A stretch of DNA of 34,986 bases from Methanomethylovorans sp. PtaU1.Bin093 (GCF_002067275.1 NZ_MVQX01000031.1:1-34986); one strand, 5' to 3'. Shown: positions 16,512 through 27,072, counted from the stretch's first letter. Program-made: numbers and translations. Notes: generated by a model from the letters alone, not told the origin.

Positions 16512-17817
16512 CCGCGATGGAACATCCATGTCCCTGGAAAAGGAAATGGATGTGGATGGTACACACTTCATCTATAGGCAGATCAGCGACAGGTCCAGGA
16601 AAGTACTGGACTATGATTATAAAAGATGCATCGGCTGTGGCATCTGCGTAGGTCTCTGTCCCACAAAGGCTCTGGAACTTGGCCCTATGAAGGAGATCTC
16701 CATGGGGTTGGATGCCCCTCCGGTGACCATGGATCTGGATAAGTGTACTTTCTGTTCCATGTGTGTACAATTCTGTCCCATGCATGCTTATTCTATGACC
16801 GAGGAGGGTGATTTTCCTTTACATGAAAGGTTCCCACAGTACGATGACTTTGTGCGGACCAATGACAAGTGTCTTCCATGCGCTCTATGCGAGGCAGCAT
16901 GTCCTGAAGATGCCATTGTGCTTGAACTGGACATGCCGACAAAAGCTGAAGTCTCGCCTTTTAAGGAAGGTATGGAAGGGCAGATAGAGATAGACACGGA
17001 TAAATGCAACCTGTGTGGGCTATGTGCTCGGTTCTGTGATGCATTCCTGCTCATCGAAAGAGAAAAGACACCCACGGATGTCAGACCTTTCGAGCAACTG
17101 CTGGTGGATGAGGATAAATGCGATTATTGTACCCTTTGCCAGGACCTCTGTCCTGAAGATGCCATTCGCGTGGTCGGTGAAAAAAGAGGTGAAGCCCCGC
17201 CTGTGGCAGGGAGGGTGCTGATAGATGATATGAAATGCACCCGTTGTACCTGGTGCAAGATAGTATGCCCGTATGATGCAATGGACATCAAGAAACCCAT
17301 TGAAGGTAAGATCACGCTCATTGCTCCCAACGTGAGCAAATGCGACCCTTTGGGCTGTCATGGGTGTTTCAACGTCTGTCCGTCACATCTGTGGTATGTG
17401 TCCAAAGATGGCAAGATTGCCATGCAAGAGGATATGTGTACCTATTGCGGTGCCTGCGTGAATGCCTGCCCTAAGGATGTGATGCGTGTGGAAAGGCACT
17501 TAGTACATCATACCGAGATACCTGACAGTCCCTGGGCGAACCAGTGGAGAGATGCCATTGATTCCATGGTAACAGGAAAACGCCATCTACCGGATGTATC
17601 CCGTACCCTGGAAGTGGAGCCGGAACCGCCCAGAGAGCATGTGGAAGTTGAACCGCCCAGCATAGACGGTAAGCTCCTGGCGCTTGCACGGGCGAGGCTT
17701 GAAAAGGTCACGCCGGCATTGAGCAGCACTTCTATCCGCAGGATGCTGGAAAGATCTGAAGATGTCGAGCCTCTGAGGGCTCGCATAAGGGAACAGATAC
17801 TTAAGAAAGGACAATAA
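16501..17817 (+). CDS. Polyferredoxin with eight cluster-binding motifs, HdrA partner
   Basis: The 438-residue protein carries eight cysteine motifs in series: CIGCGICVGLCP, CTFCSMCVQFCP, CLPCALCEAACP, CNLCGLCARFCD, CDYCTLCQDLCP, CTRCTWCKIVCP, a spaced CDPLGCHGCFNVCP, and CTYCGACVNACP. Each would bind a [4Fe-4S] cluster, making a cytoplasmic electron wire. The fourth has Asp in place of the usual Pro and the seventh has a longer first gap. The C-terminal ~80 residues are cysteine-free and charged. GGAGGG stands seven bases before the ATG, inside the end of hdrA, so the pair is translationally coupled. A polyferredoxin beside an HdrA also occurs in Methanosarcina. It probably passes electrons to or from HdrA. 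Confidence 0.93.
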   Translation: MTDDRDGTSMSLEKEMDVDGTHFIYRQISDRSRKVLDYDYKRCIGCGICVGLCPTKALELGPMKEISMGLDAPPVTMDLDKCTFCSMCVQFCPMHAYSMTEEGDFPLHERFPQYDDFVRTNDKCLPCALCEAACPEDAIVLELDMPTKAEVSPFKEGMEGQIEIDTDKCNLCGLCARFCDAFLLIEREKTPTDVRPFEQLLVDEDKCDYCTLCQDLCPEDAIRVVGEKRGEAPPVAGRVLIDDMKCTRCTWCKIVCPYDAMDIKKPIEGKITLIAPNVSKCDPLGCHGCFNVCPSHLWYVSKDGKIAMQEDMCTYCGACVNACPKDVMRVERHLVHHTEIPDSPWANQWRDAIDSMVTGKRHLPDVSRTLEVEPEPPREHVEVEPPSIDGKLLALARARLEKVTPALSSTSIRRMLERSEDVEPLRARIREQILKKGQ

Positions 17818-17897
17818 GGAACAATCATTAATACTTGCCTTACTATACGGTCAGCAAGTTGTAGACAAGACCAAATTCCTGAAGGGGACCAATTCTC

Positions 17898-19811
17898 ATG
17901 GCTGATAACATGGCTGATAAATTAGATTACAGAGCTCTTGGTTTGAAATGCGGGCTTGAGATCCACCAGCAGCTGGACTCAAAGCAGAAACTGTTCTGCA
18001 GGTGCCCCACGATCATACGGGATATCAAGGAATCGACTTCTGAGTTCTTCAGGTTCCTGCGTCCCACGGCCAGTGAGATGGGGGAGACAGACAGGGCGGC
18101 TCTGGAACAGTCCAAGCTCAACCGTAAATACTGCTATAAGGCCTATGATTCCACGTGCCTTGTGGAAAACGATGACGAACCACCCACCGAGGTAAATCCG
18201 GAAGCTCTGGACATTGCTCTTGTGATCACCAAACTGCTGCACATGCAGCCTGTGGACCAGATGCACGTAATGCGTAAGATCGTAGTGGACGGTTCCAATA
18301 CCAGCGGTTTCCAGCGTACAGCTTTCCTTGCAAAGGGCGGTTATCTGGAGACTTCCCAGGGGCATGTGGGTGTGGATGTGCTGTGTCTTGAAGAGGAAGC
18401 GTGCCAGAAGATAGAGGATCAGGGATATGTGGTGATATATTCCCTGGACCGGCTTGGCATACCTCTTGTGGAAATAGGTACGGCGCCGGATATCATATCC
18501 CCGGCACATGCAAAAGAAACGGCACAGCAGATCGGCATGCTGCTGCGTTCCACAGGCAAGGTGAAAAGGGGTTTAGGCACTATCCGCCAGGATGTGAACA
18601 TCTCCATAGCAAAAGGTGCCAGGGTGGAGCTTAAGGGAGTACAGGCTCTGGATATCCTGGAAATGCTTGTGGAGAGGGAAGTGGAGCGTCAGGCGAACCT
18701 GCTTGAGATAAGGGATGAACTGCTGGCAAAAGACGCTTCTGTGTATGATAAGATATTCGATGTGACCGGTGTATTTGAAAGGACCACATCCAAGGTCATA
18801 CAGAAGTCCCTGAAGAAAGGCAAGGTGCTTGCCATACTGCTTCCGGGATTTGCCGGGTTCGTGGGCAGGGAAGTCCAGCCTGGCAGGAGGCTTGGCACAG
18901 AGTTCTCTGACCGCGCCAAAACATCGGGAGTTGGGGGGATATTCCACACCGACGAACTGCCGAACTATGGCATTACAGAGGCAGAAGTGCTTGCACTGCG
19001 CCAGGCAGTGGGTGCAAAGGACGGAGATGCGGTCATAATGGTGGCAGATGTGGAGAAGCGTGCCAGGAGCGCTATGGAAAGTGTGATAAAAAGAGCAAAG
19101 GAAGCTCTTATGGGTGTGCCGGAAGAGACACGCAAGGCCCTTCCCGATGGCAATAGTTCCTACCTGCGGCCACTGCCGGGAGCGGCAAGGATGTACCCTG
19201 AGACCGATGTACCCCAGGCGGATATTTCAAAGGAACACTTTGAGAGCCTCCAAGTGCCTGAACTGCTTACTGAAAAGTCAAAACGGTTCACTGCTGCGCT
19301 GGGCTTAAGCAGCGAGCTTGCAGATATGATCGTGTATTCTCCATATCTTCCCTTGTTCGAGGAACTGGTCGCACGTTTCCAGGATGGGAAGATCGTGACA
19401 CCGACCCTTATCTCCCGTACCCTTACGGGCATGCTGCCTGAGCTGAAACGTGATGCAGTGGACATCGACAGACTCTGCGATGATCATTTCAGACAGGTGT
19501 TCTCTCTGGTGGAACAGGCTGCATTTTCAAGAGAAGGCATCGATCCTGTGCTGAGGATACTTGCACAGAAACCTGGATTGCCTGCGGAGAAGGCTGCTGC
19601 AGAAGCTGGCCTTTCGGGCAGTGATACTGCCGAGATCGAGAAATTCATTGATTCCATGATCCATGAAAGGCAGGACTTTGTGAAAGAAAAAGGTGCTGGT
19701 GCCGTGGGTCCTCTTATGGGGGTAGTAATGGCTGAGTTCAGGGGCAAGGTGGATGGGAAAATATTGAGCGAACTGCTCAAACAAAAGATTAATAAATTCC
19801 TAAGTATATAA
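17898..19811 (+). CDS. gatE: Glu-tRNA(Gln) amidotransferase subunit E
   Basis: The 637-residue protein is the archaea-specific GatE, which with GatD converts Glu-tRNA(Gln) to Gln-tRNA(Gln). The GatB/E kinase-amidotransferase core begins with [20 protein letters not shown] and includes the [10 protein letters not shown] motif. The region near residues 270-420 fits the AspRS-like insert of GatE, and the C-terminal helical YqeY-like tail (about 500-637) ends in KINKFLSI. The first of two nearby ATGs (17898, 17910) follows a GGGGA site. GatD is not in the window. It is downstream of the polyferredoxin by 80 bases with no clear terminator. Confidence 0.96.
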   Translation: MADNMADKLDYRALGLKCGLEIHQQLDSKQKLFCRCPTIIRDIKESTSEFFRFLRPTASEMGETDRAALEQSKLNRKYCYKAYDSTCLVENDDEPPTEVNPEALDIALVITKLLHMQPVDQMHVMRKIVVDGSNTSGFQRTAFLAKGGYLETSQGHVGVDVLCLEEEACQKIEDQGYVVIYSLDRLGIPLVEIGTAPDIISPAHAKETAQQIGMLLRSTGKVKRGLGTIRQDVNISIAKGARVELKGVQALDILEMLVEREVERQANLLEIRDELLAKDASVYDKIFDVTGVFERTTSKVIQKSLKKGKVLAILLPGFAGFVGREVQPGRRLGTEFSDRAKTSGVGGIFHTDELPNYGITEAEVLALRQAVGAKDGDAVIMVADVEKRARSAMESVIKRAKEALMGVPEETRKALPDGNSSYLRPLPGAARMYPETDVPQADISKEHFESLQVPELLTEKSKRFTAALGLSSELADMIVYSPYLPLFEELVARFQDGKIVTPTLISRTLTGMLPELKRDAVDIDRLCDDHFRQVFSLVEQAAFSREGIDPVLRILAQKPGLPAEKAAAEAGLSGSDTAEIEKFIDSMIHERQDFVKEKGAGAVGPLMGVVMAEFRGKVDGKILSELLKQKINKFLSI

Positions 19812-19819
19812 TTCAATTA

Positions 19820-20887
19820 ATGTTAAATCGTAAATTTATTTGTAAATATAATCAAGCAGTTTGCCTGCCTTTTTCCTTCATCTTCTTATTTCTATTTTTT
19901 TGTAGTACTTCAGCCGGCTCACCGGTACTGGAAGATATACAGGTTACAAGTGGTGTGAACGAGGACAGTCCTGCATGGAGCATGGATGGGAAAAAACTTG
20001 TGTATGCATCGGACCAGGATATATGGATAGCCCATGCAGATGGTTCCGGGTCCCGAAAATTATATGGTAGCATGTCATGGGATGGTGATCCTGTTTTCTA
20101 TGACAGTAATTCCATTTTATTTGCTTCGGAGCAGGTAGATGCTTTTTCGTCCAAGTTCATCAGCATACACAGGATCGGTATTGACGGTACGGGGCGCAGA
20201 CAGCTTACAACTAACGCTCATTCCCGCGAGCCTGCCCTAAGTCCGGATGGTGGTCGCATTGCTTACATTTCCAGGATAGGCAATGATTATGATATATGGG
20301 TAATGGCAACCGACGGTACTTCCAAGATAAGGCTTACAGATGGAAAAGGGAATGAAAAAGACCCTTCCTGGAGTCCGGACGGCAAATACATCTTCTATTC
20401 GCTTCAGGGTAATATTCTCAAAACTGATGTCGCAACCGGAAGCACTCTCAAACTTACGAATGACACATTCGAGAACACCGATCCGGAAGTAAGTCCGGAT
20501 GGGACCTGGATGGCTTTTGTATCCACCAGAAGCGGTGATCAGGATATATGGCTGATGAACGCTGACGGAAAAGGTGCTATACAGCTTACATCAGATAGCG
20601 GTATCCAAAAAGGTCCCGCGTGGAGCCCTGATGGAAAAAGGATAGCTTACGTATCTGATGCCAGCGGTGAGTTCAACATCCGGGTGATGACCCTTGAAGA
20701 TGGTCTTTCGATATCTGAGTATACAGAACAGGAAGAAATCGTTATACAGGATGAAAAAGGATCATCTCCCCTAGATCAATTATTGACCGAAAAGCCTTGG
20801 CTTGTGATCAGCGCCGCCGGTATGGTGGTACTCGTCTTTGTGATCTTCATGATCCGCAAGTTCCTGAAAAAGGTCGGTTTTGTTTGA
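19820..20887 (+). CDS. Secreted/anchored TolB-like beta-propeller protein
   Basis: The 355-residue protein starts with a signal peptide (LPFSFIFLFLFFCSTSAGS), followed by about six PD40-type propeller repeats carrying SPDG or SMDG turns and DIWIA/DIWVM/DIWLM strands. It ends in a membrane helix (WLVISAAGMVVLVFVIFMI) and a basic tail. This gives an extracellular propeller held by a C-terminal anchor. Archaeal TolB-like propellers have no Tol-Pal partner; a role in binding surface proteins or glycans is only a guess. It starts eight bases after gatE without a clear ribosome site, so it may be co-transcribed with gatE. Confidence 0.85.
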   Translation: MLNRKFICKYNQAVCLPFSFIFLFLFFCSTSAGSPVLEDIQVTSGVNEDSPAWSMDGKKLVYASDQDIWIAHADGSGSRKLYGSMSWDGDPVFYDSNSILFASEQVDAFSSKFISIHRIGIDGTGRRQLTTNAHSREPALSPDGGRIAYISRIGNDYDIWVMATDGTSKIRLTDGKGNEKDPSWSPDGKYIFYSLQGNILKTDVATGSTLKLTNDTFENTDPEVSPDGTWMAFVSTRSGDQDIWLMNADGKGAIQLTSDSGIQKGPAWSPDGKRIAYVSDASGEFNIRVMTLEDGLSISEYTEQEEIVIQDEKGSSPLDQLLTEKPWLVISAAGMVVLVFVIFMIRKFLKKVGFV

Positions 20888-20921
20888 TACGGTGGACTCT
20901 TGAACGTCCATAATAAAAAAG

Positions 20922-20930
20922 TATATATAC
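20922..20930 (+). promoter_or_regulatory. Probable TATA box of carAB
   Basis: TATATATAC, preceded by an A-run, lies about 80 bases before carA. Initiation near 20950 would give a leader of about 55 bases to the ATG at 21006. A second TATA-like word (CTTATAG, near 20966) is an alternative with a very short leader. GGAGG at 20942-20946 has no start codon at a useful distance. Confidence 0.45.
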
Positions 20931-21005
20931 GATTATCTACCGGAGGTTACGTTACCATCGCAATACTTATAGCCTATTCATTTCATGTATACCCAGGTTC
21001 TTACG

Positions 21006-22103
21006 ATGAATGCAGTACTAGGATTAGAAGATGGAACGATTATTCAAGGCACCGGGTTCGGTGCTGAAGGCATAGTTTCTGGAGAACTGGTTTTTACTAC
21101 TCAATATACAGGTTATGAGGAGGCACTTTCTGACCCTTCGTATAAAGGGCAGATCCTGATGTTCACTTATCCGCTTATCGGTAATTACGGTGTTAGCAAC
21201 AATTGTTTCGAATCTGACGGGGTCAAGGCGGAAGGCCTTGTGGTAAGGGAAGCCTGCCCTGAGCCTTCCCACCATAGATCAAAACGTACTATCTTCCAGC
21301 TTATGGAGGATGAGGGGAAACCCGGTATAGCCGGGGTCGATACTCGCATGCTGACCATCAAGACGCGTGAACATGGTACACTGCGTGCAGCCCTTATCAA
21401 TGGCAGTGATGACGGAGAGGAAGCCGTGCGGCTTGCCAGGAAACAGCCGCACATATCTGAACTGGATTACATATCGATGGTAACCTGCAAGGAACCTTAC
21501 AGGCTGGAAAGCCCCTTGAGGGACCCTTACAACCCAAAGCACGTTGTGCTCATGGATATGGGTATGAAGCGCAGCATCACCACAAGCCTGCTCAAGAGGG
21601 GTATTGATATCACGGTGGTGCCTGCGAACGCAAGTACCTCAATGATAGGATCATACGAGCCTGATATGCTTTTCCTTTCCAACGGTCCGGGTGACCCAAA
21701 GCAGGCAAAGAACGCTGTCGAGGCAGTAAAGGAGTTTGCCGGAACGATGCCCATTGTGGGCATATGTCTGGGCCATCAGATATTGTCCCTGGCGCTGGGT
21801 GCGGAGACCTACAAACTGAAGTTCGGGCACAGGGGAGCGAACCAGCCGGTCAAGGACTTCGAGACAGGCATAGTACACATAACTTCTCAGAACCATGGTT
21901 TTGCGGTGGACGGTGACTCATTCGGATCTGAGGATGTGGTTGTGACCCAGGTCAATACAAATGATAAGACCGTTGAAGGTATAGCTCACAAGTATCTTGA
22001 CATGTTCAGTGTGCAGTACCATCCCGATGCACACCCGGGTCCCATGGATACGGAGAAGATATTCTTCGGTAAAGTGCTCAAGCTCATGGAAGGTGAGCAG
22101 TGA
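21006..22103 (+). CDS. carA: Carbamoyl-phosphate synthase small (glutaminase) chain
   Basis: The protein (365 residues from the preferred start) supplies ammonia from glutamine to CarB. The N-terminal domain begins MNAVLGLEDGTIIQGTGFGA, as in archaeal CarA; an in-frame ATG seven codons upstream (20985) has no ribosome site, while AGGT precedes 21006. The class I amidotransferase domain has the nucleophile elbow GICLGHQ and the catalytic His in YHPDAHPGP. The stop overlaps the carB start by one base. With carB and argG downstream it serves arginine and pyrimidine synthesis. Confidence 0.97.
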   Translation: MNAVLGLEDGTIIQGTGFGAEGIVSGELVFTTQYTGYEEALSDPSYKGQILMFTYPLIGNYGVSNNCFESDGVKAEGLVVREACPEPSHHRSKRTIFQLMEDEGKPGIAGVDTRMLTIKTREHGTLRAALINGSDDGEEAVRLARKQPHISELDYISMVTCKEPYRLESPLRDPYNPKHVVLMDMGMKRSITTSLLKRGIDITVVPANASTSMIGSYEPDMLFLSNGPGDPKQAKNAVEAVKEFAGTMPIVGICLGHQILSLALGAETYKLKFGHRGANQPVKDFETGIVHITSQNHGFAVDGDSFGSEDVVVTQVNTNDKTVEGIAHKYLDMFSVQYHPDAHPGPMDTEKIFFGKVLKLMEGEQ

Positions 22104-25100
22104 TGCCCAAGAGGACAGATATCAAGAAAGTATTGCTCATAGGTTCAGGTCCGATCACCATCGGCCAGGCAGCAGAGTTCGACTTCTCAGGCAGCCAGGC
22201 CTGCAGGTCCCTCAAGGAAGAGGGATTACAGGTGGTGCTCGTTAATTCCAACCCTGCCACCATTATGACAGATCCTGAAATGGCAGATGCTGTCTATATA
22301 GAACCGCTTGACCCCAGGACTGTGGCTAAGATCATTGAAAAAGAGAGACCTGACGGTATCATTGCAGGCATAGGTGGCCAGACAGGCCTTAATATCACCA
22401 GCGAGCTTGCTGAGATGGGTGTTTTCGAGAAGTTCGGCGTAAAACTGCTGGGCACGCCGCTCCAGGCCATCAAGAACACTGAGGACCGTGAACTCTTCAA
22501 GGAGACCATGGAGAGCATCGGTGAAAAAGTGCCACGCAGCAAGGCAGTGTCCACACTGGCAGAAGCAGAAGGGCTCATTGATGAGCTGGGCTTGCCTCTT
22601 ATCATAAGGCCGGCCTATACCCTGGGAGGTGCCGGTGGAGGTATAGCCCATTCCCGTGAGGAGCTTCTGGAAATAACTGAACGGGGACTTCGACGTAGCC
22701 GTATCAGCCAGGTGCTTATCGAAGAAAGCGTATTGGGCTGGAAGGAGTTCGAGTACGAGGTCATGAGGGATGCCAATGACACATGTATCGTGATATGTAA
22801 CATGGAGAACATCGATCCCATGGGTATCCACACCGGCGAGTCCATCGTGGTCACACCTTCCCAGACACTTAACGATGAAGATCACCAGATGCTCAGAACT
22901 GCGGCCATTAAGATCATCCGTACATTGGGAATTGAAGGCGGCTGTAATATCCAGTTCGCTGTGAAGGATGGGGAATACAGAATAGTAGAGGTCAATCCGC
23001 GTGTATCCCGTTCATCGGCCCTGGCATCCAAGGCCACAGGGTATCCGATAGCAAGGGTCACTGCAAAGATAGCAATAGGCATGGCGCTGGATGAGATCCT
23101 CAACGATGTTACCAAGAAGACCCCCGCGTCCTTTGAACCCACCATTGACTACATTGTTACAAAGATACCGCGCTGGCCATTCGATAAGTTCGTGACAGCA
23201 GATAAGACCCTGACCACTGCAATGAAGAGCACAGGAGAGGTAATGGCCATCGGCAGGACCATTGAGGAGTCAATGCTCAAGGCAATAAGGTCCTTGGACA
23301 TTGATATGTGCTTCGGCAAAGGGGAATGGAACGAGAATGAGATCCGTGCACTTCTGAAAACTCCGACGAGTGAGAGGCTGTTCGCTATCTACAAAGCCCT
23401 TGCCACAGGTTTTTCAATAGAGGAGATCACCGAGCTTACCTCTATCGATCCTTTTTTCCTCAGGAAGATCAGGAATATAATCGATATGGAGAACGCTCTT
23501 AAGGAAGCTGCTTCAAAGAGTGCTCTTCCGACGGACCTGCTCAGGAAAAGCAAACGTATGGGCTTCACTGATGAGCGCATTGGCGAGCTGACTGGCAGGA
23601 CCCGCGCAGAGATCAATGACATGAGGCGTAATGCAGGTATTGTTGCCACTTACAAGATGGTGGATACCTGTGCTGCAGAGTTCGCGGCTGAAACTCCGTA
23701 TTATTATTCATGCTACGAACAGATGTGTGAGATCAATCCATCTGACAGGAAGAAGGTACTCATCCTGGGTGCAGGTCCCATCAGGATAGGTCAGGGTATT
23801 GAGTTCGACTACTGTACCGTGCACGCTGTAACAGCTATCAGGGAAGAGGGTATCGAAGCCCATATCATTAACAACAACCCGGAAACCGTATCCACTGACT
23901 ATGACACTTCTGACAAGCTCTTTTTTGAGCCCCTGACGCTCGAGGATGTCATGAACGTCATTGAGAGGGAAAAGCCGGATGGGGTGCTGGTGCAGTTCGG
24001 TGGCCAGACCTCTGTGAACCTGGCAATACCCCTGGAAAAGGAACTGAGGAGGCGCACGGATCTCCCAACCGTTATCATGGGCACTTCCCCGGCGGACATG
24101 GATGTTGCAGAGGACAGGGAAAAGTTCAACATCATGATGAAGCAGCTGGGTATCAACCAGCCTGAAGCGGGTTATGCCACATCCCAGAAAGGCGCTTTTG
24201 AGGTAGCTGCACGCATTGGATATCCTGTGCTCGTGAGGCCTTCATACGTACTTGGAGGCAGGGCCATGGAGATAGTGTACGATCAGAACGATCTGGAAAG
24301 GTACATGCGTGAGGCCGTCAGGGTCTCGCCACAGCACCCTATCCTTATTGATGATTTCCTGGAGAGCGCATTAGAGATCGATGTGGATGCTGTATGTGAC
24401 GGCAAGGATGTGCTCATAGGCGCTATAATGGAACACATTGAGGAAGCCGGTGTGCATTCCGGTGACTCTGCCTGTGTGATACCGCCTCAATCCTTTACTG
24501 AAGAGACCCTGGAAACGGTCAGGGACTACACACGTAAGATCGCACTGGCATTGAACGTGAAGGGGTTGCTGAACATCCAGATGGCAAAACAGAATGGCAT
24601 CGTGTATGTGCTGGAAGCAAATCCGCGTTCAAGCAGGACAGTGCCCTTCGTTTCCAAGGCTGTCGGACTTCCGCTTGCGAAGATCGCTGCAAAGGTCATC
24701 ATGGGTCATTCCCTGAAGGATATGGGTTACAGTCTTGATAAGGAGCCACAGGTGAAACATGTATCTGTCAAGGAAGTGCTGTTGCCCTTCGATAAGCTGC
24801 CGGGCGCAGATCCGGTACTGGGTCCTGAGATGAAGAGCACGGGCGAGGTCATGGGCATAGATTATGACTACGGGCGTGCTTTCTTCAAGGCGCAGCTCAG
24901 TGCGGATAACTTATTACCCCTTACCGGAAAGGTATTCATGTCCATCCGGGGAGCCGACAGGGAACAGCTTGTGGAAGTTGCCCGCATACTGAAGAATGCC
25001 GGCATAGAGCTCATAGGCACTGACGGCACTGCGGAATACCTTGCAGAACACGGGATAAAGATGGATATCATCAAGAAGGTGCGTGAGGGAAGCCCCAATG

Positions 25101-25330
25101 TCATCGATATGATGCGCAGGAACGAGGTATCCCTGGTCATAAACACGCCTATCAACAAGCAGGCCCGCAAGGACGGTTACAGGATACGCAGGGCTGCTGT
25201 GGACTTCAATATACCGTACATCACTACCATCCAGGCTGCCATCGCTGCAGCCAGGGCCATTGAGGCCATGAAGGCCGGTGAGATCATCACCAAGTCCATC
25301 AACGAATACCATGAGGAGATCCTTAATTAA
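22103..25330 (+). CDS. carB: Carbamoyl-phosphate synthase large chain
   Basis: The 1075-residue protein has the two duplicated ATP-grasp halves of CarB, with matching openings (KVLLIGSGPITIGQAAEFD and KVLILGAGPIRIGQGIEFD), EVNPR and EANPR metal/ATP segments, and a C-terminal MGS-like allosteric domain (about 930-1075, including GTDGTAEYLAEHG). It makes carbamoyl phosphate from bicarbonate, ammonia and 2 ATP. Length and single-chain arrangement are normal. The frame begins GTG-ATG; the ATG at 22103, just after GGTGAGCAG, is taken as the start and overlaps the carA stop. Confidence 0.98.
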   Translation: MPKRTDIKKVLLIGSGPITIGQAAEFDFSGSQACRSLKEEGLQVVLVNSNPATIMTDPEMADAVYIEPLDPRTVAKIIEKERPDGIIAGIGGQTGLNITSELAEMGVFEKFGVKLLGTPLQAIKNTEDRELFKETMESIGEKVPRSKAVSTLAEAEGLIDELGLPLIIRPAYTLGGAGGGIAHSREELLEITERGLRRSRISQVLIEESVLGWKEFEYEVMRDANDTCIVICNMENIDPMGIHTGESIVVTPSQTLNDEDHQMLRTAAIKIIRTLGIEGGCNIQFAVKDGEYRIVEVNPRVSRSSALASKATGYPIARVTAKIAIGMALDEILNDVTKKTPASFEPTIDYIVTKIPRWPFDKFVTADKTLTTAMKSTGEVMAIGRTIEESMLKAIRSLDIDMCFGKGEWNENEIRALLKTPTSERLFAIYKALATGFSIEEITELTSIDPFFLRKIRNIIDMENALKEAASKSALPTDLLRKSKRMGFTDERIGELTGRTRAEINDMRRNAGIVATYKMVDTCAAEFAAETPYYYSCYEQMCEINPSDRKKVLILGAGPIRIGQGIEFDYCTVHAVTAIREEGIEAHIINNNPETVSTDYDTSDKLFFEPLTLEDVMNVIEREKPDGVLVQFGGQTSVNLAIPLEKELRRRTDLPTVIMGTSPADMDVAEDREKFNIMMKQLGINQPEAGYATSQKGAFEVAARIGYPVLVRPSYVLGGRAMEIVYDQNDLERYMREAVRVSPQHPILIDDFLESALEIDVDAVCDGKDVLIGAIMEHIEEAGVHSGDSACVIPPQSFTEETLETVRDYTRKIALALNVKGLLNIQMAKQNGIVYVLEANPRSSRTVPFVSKAVGLPLAKIAAKVIMGHSLKDMGYSLDKEPQVKHVSVKEVLLPFDKLPGADPVLGPEMKSTGEVMGIDYDYGRAFFKAQLSADNLLPLTGKVFMSIRGADREQLVEVARILKNAGIELIGTDGTAEYLAEHGIKMDIIKKVREGSPNVIDMMRRNEVSLVINTPINKQARKDGYRIRRAAVDFNIPYITTIQAAIAAARAIEAMKAGEIITKSINEYHEEILN

Positions 25331-25385
25331 GGATACCCTTTTTTACTTTTCTTGTTATAACTCGAGTATATTCTGAGGAAATATC

Positions 25386-26567
25386 ATGTCAAAGAAAGTA
25401 GTGCTCGCTTATTCAGGGGGACTGGATACTTCCGTATGCATCCCTATACTTAAGGAAGAATACGGTTACGATAAGGTCATTACCGTGTCCGTGGATGTCG
25501 GACAGCCCAGGCAGGAAGTGCTGGAGGCTGAACAGAAGGCAAAGAAGATCAGCGACGGACACTATACCATTGATGCAAAGGCTGAGTTCGTGAAGGATTA
25601 CATCTTTCCCCTTATCAAGGCCAATGGCGACTATGAGGGTTATGTGATGGGCACTTCCGTGGCCCGTCCGCTCATTGCCAGGAAGGTCGTGGAAGTTGCT
25701 GAAAAAGAGGGTGCAGTGGCACTTGCTCATGGCTGTACCGGTAAGGGTAACGACCAGCTGAGGTTCGAGGCTGTGTTCAGGCTCACCAGTCTGGACGTTG
25801 TGGCACCCATGAGGGATATGAACCTCACCCGTGAGTGGGAGATCGACTATGCCAAAAAGCACGGTATCCCGGTGGCAGCTACCACCGCCAAGCCGTGGAG
25901 CGTGGACGAGAACATCTGGAGCCGCAGTATCGAAGGCGGTAAGCTTGAAGATCCCGGATTCATACCTCCTGAGGAGATCTACCAGTGGACGGTATCCCCT
26001 GAGAAGGCGCCGGAGGCTCAGATCATTGTGATCGGCTTTGAGAACGGCGTGCCTGTTTCCCTGGGAGGCAGGAAACTTGGCGGCGTGGAGCTTATCGAAC
26101 AGCTCAACAAGATCGCAGGTTCCCATGGCGTGGGGCGGACCGACATGATCGAGGACCGCGTGCTGGGGCTTAAAGCAAGGGAGAACTATGAACACCCGGC
26201 AGCCACCGTACTGCTCGCAGCCCACAGGGACCTGGAGAAGCTGGTGCTTACCAGGCTTGAGCTCAAGTTCAAGAAGATCGTGGACGAGCAGTGGTCCGAG
26301 CTTGCCTATTCCGGTCTTGTGGACGAGCCCCTGTACCATGACCTGAACGCCTTCATTGACAAGACCCAGGAGCGGGTCACAGGTACAGTCACCGTGAAGC
26401 TCTACAAGGGCAGTGTCACACTGCTGGCTCGTACATCACCATATGCCCTGTACTCCGAAGACCTCGTATCCTTCGACACGTCTTCCATCGACCAGAAGGA
26501 CGCTGAGGGCTTTGCCAAATACCATGGCTTCCAGGCACGGTTGTACAAGAGATTTGTTGAGAAGTGA
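25386..26567 (+). CDS. argG: Argininosuccinate synthase
   Basis: The 393-residue enzyme joins citrulline and aspartate using ATP. The PP-loop is [12 protein letters not shown] near the N-terminus; [13 protein letters not shown] and [16 protein letters not shown] are further family signatures. The length is typical. GAGGA lies seven bases before the ATG. A 55-base gap with a T-rich run separates it from carB, so it may have its own promoter or be part of the same unit. A hairpin terminator follows at 26571. Confidence 0.98.
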   Translation: MSKKVVLAYSGGLDTSVCIPILKEEYGYDKVITVSVDVGQPRQEVLEAEQKAKKISDGHYTIDAKAEFVKDYIFPLIKANGDYEGYVMGTSVARPLIARKVVEVAEKEGAVALAHGCTGKGNDQLRFEAVFRLTSLDVVAPMRDMNLTREWEIDYAKKHGIPVAATTAKPWSVDENIWSRSIEGGKLEDPGFIPPEEIYQWTVSPEKAPEAQIIVIGFENGVPVSLGGRKLGGVELIEQLNKIAGSHGVGRTDMIEDRVLGLKARENYEHPAATVLLAAHRDLEKLVLTRLELKFKKIVDEQWSELAYSGLVDEPLYHDLNAFIDKTQERVTGTVTVKLYKGSVTLLARTSPYALYSEDLVSFDTSSIDQKDAEGFAKYHGFQARLYKRFVEK

Positions 26568-26570
26568 GAT

Positions 26571-26600
26571 CGTATGCCGAGGAGGCATACGGTTATTTGA
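26571..26600 (+). terminator. Hairpin terminator after argG
   Basis: CGTATGCC-GAGGA-GGCATACG is a perfect 8-base-pair stem with a 5-base loop (26571-26591), starting three bases after the argG stop and followed by a modestly T-rich stretch. It is likely a transcription end or RNA-stabilising hairpin. Confidence 0.6.
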
Positions 26601-26631
26601 TATTTTATACTTGTTCATTTGATGCAATATT

Positions 26632-26646
26632 GGTTCTGTAGAAATC
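26632..26646 (+). repeat. Dispersed CTGTAGA element, copy 2
   Basis: GGTTCTGTAGAAATC, a near match to the copies at 31225 (plus) and 32105 (minus). Only about 15 bases are shared; the flanks differ. Confidence 0.45.
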
Positions 26647-26678
26647 GTCACGCTACAATCCCAACTGTGGGCAGATGC

Positions 26679-26744
26679 AACCACAGAGTTCACGGAGATG
26701 AATAAATATTGCCATCCTCTGTGTTCTCTGTGAACTCAGTGGTT
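26679..26744. repeat. CCACAGAG-type repeat forming a long inverted repeat
   Basis: AACCACAGAGTTCACGGAGA (26679-26698) is followed after 26 bases by its inverted copy, AACCACTGAGTTCACAGAGA on the minus strand (26725-26744), matching at 18 of 20 bases. The inner end of the second arm extends with ACACAGAG. A related single copy is at 31266-31292. This word family is a widespread intergenic repeat in prokaryote genomes; its role here is unknown. Confidence 0.65.
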
Positions 26745-26817
26745 AAAACATAATATGTATGTTTTCTACAAAGCCGCAATATTTTTAAATACACTATTAA
26801 CTTTCATGGGCGTATTT

Positions 26818-27072
26818 TCACGCCCACTTCTTACACTGTTCTATCCTTTTACCATTGTCTCCTTGTTCCTTGTCATAGGCAAATTGCATCAGGATATCGC
26901 ATGGAAAAATATCACATTTTCCGCAGTTTTCAAGCTTCTTGCTTTCACAGCATGACTTGACAGGGCACTGCTCTCCCCAGAATGGCTTTTTAATTTGTAC
27001 ACAGCCATCACATTTCATTGGCTCCCGATATTCACACTCACTGCATAAAAGACCACATCTTGACTCGATCAT
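26818..27072 (-). CDS. DUF3795 cysteine-rich protein
   Basis: The 84-residue protein has eleven cysteines, beginning with RCGLLCSECEYR and continuing CDGC, QCPVKSCCESKKLENCGKC and FPCDIL. This is the DUF3795 pattern, a small cysteine-rich domain thought to bind metal or a cluster. No signal peptide is seen. A GAGGGAT ribosome site precedes the ATG. The function is unknown. Directly upstream on the same strand is the tail of a decayed DHFR-family gene. Confidence 0.8.
   Translation of the reverse strand: MIESRCGLLCSECEYREPMKCDGCVQIKKPFWGEQCPVKSCCESKKLENCGKCDIFPCDILMQFAYDKEQGDNGKRIEQCKKWA

Noticed and set aside
25413..26339. 308-codon minus-strand open frame inside argG
   Set aside because: It is antisense to a highly conserved gene with strong codon bias; no family motif or ribosome site.
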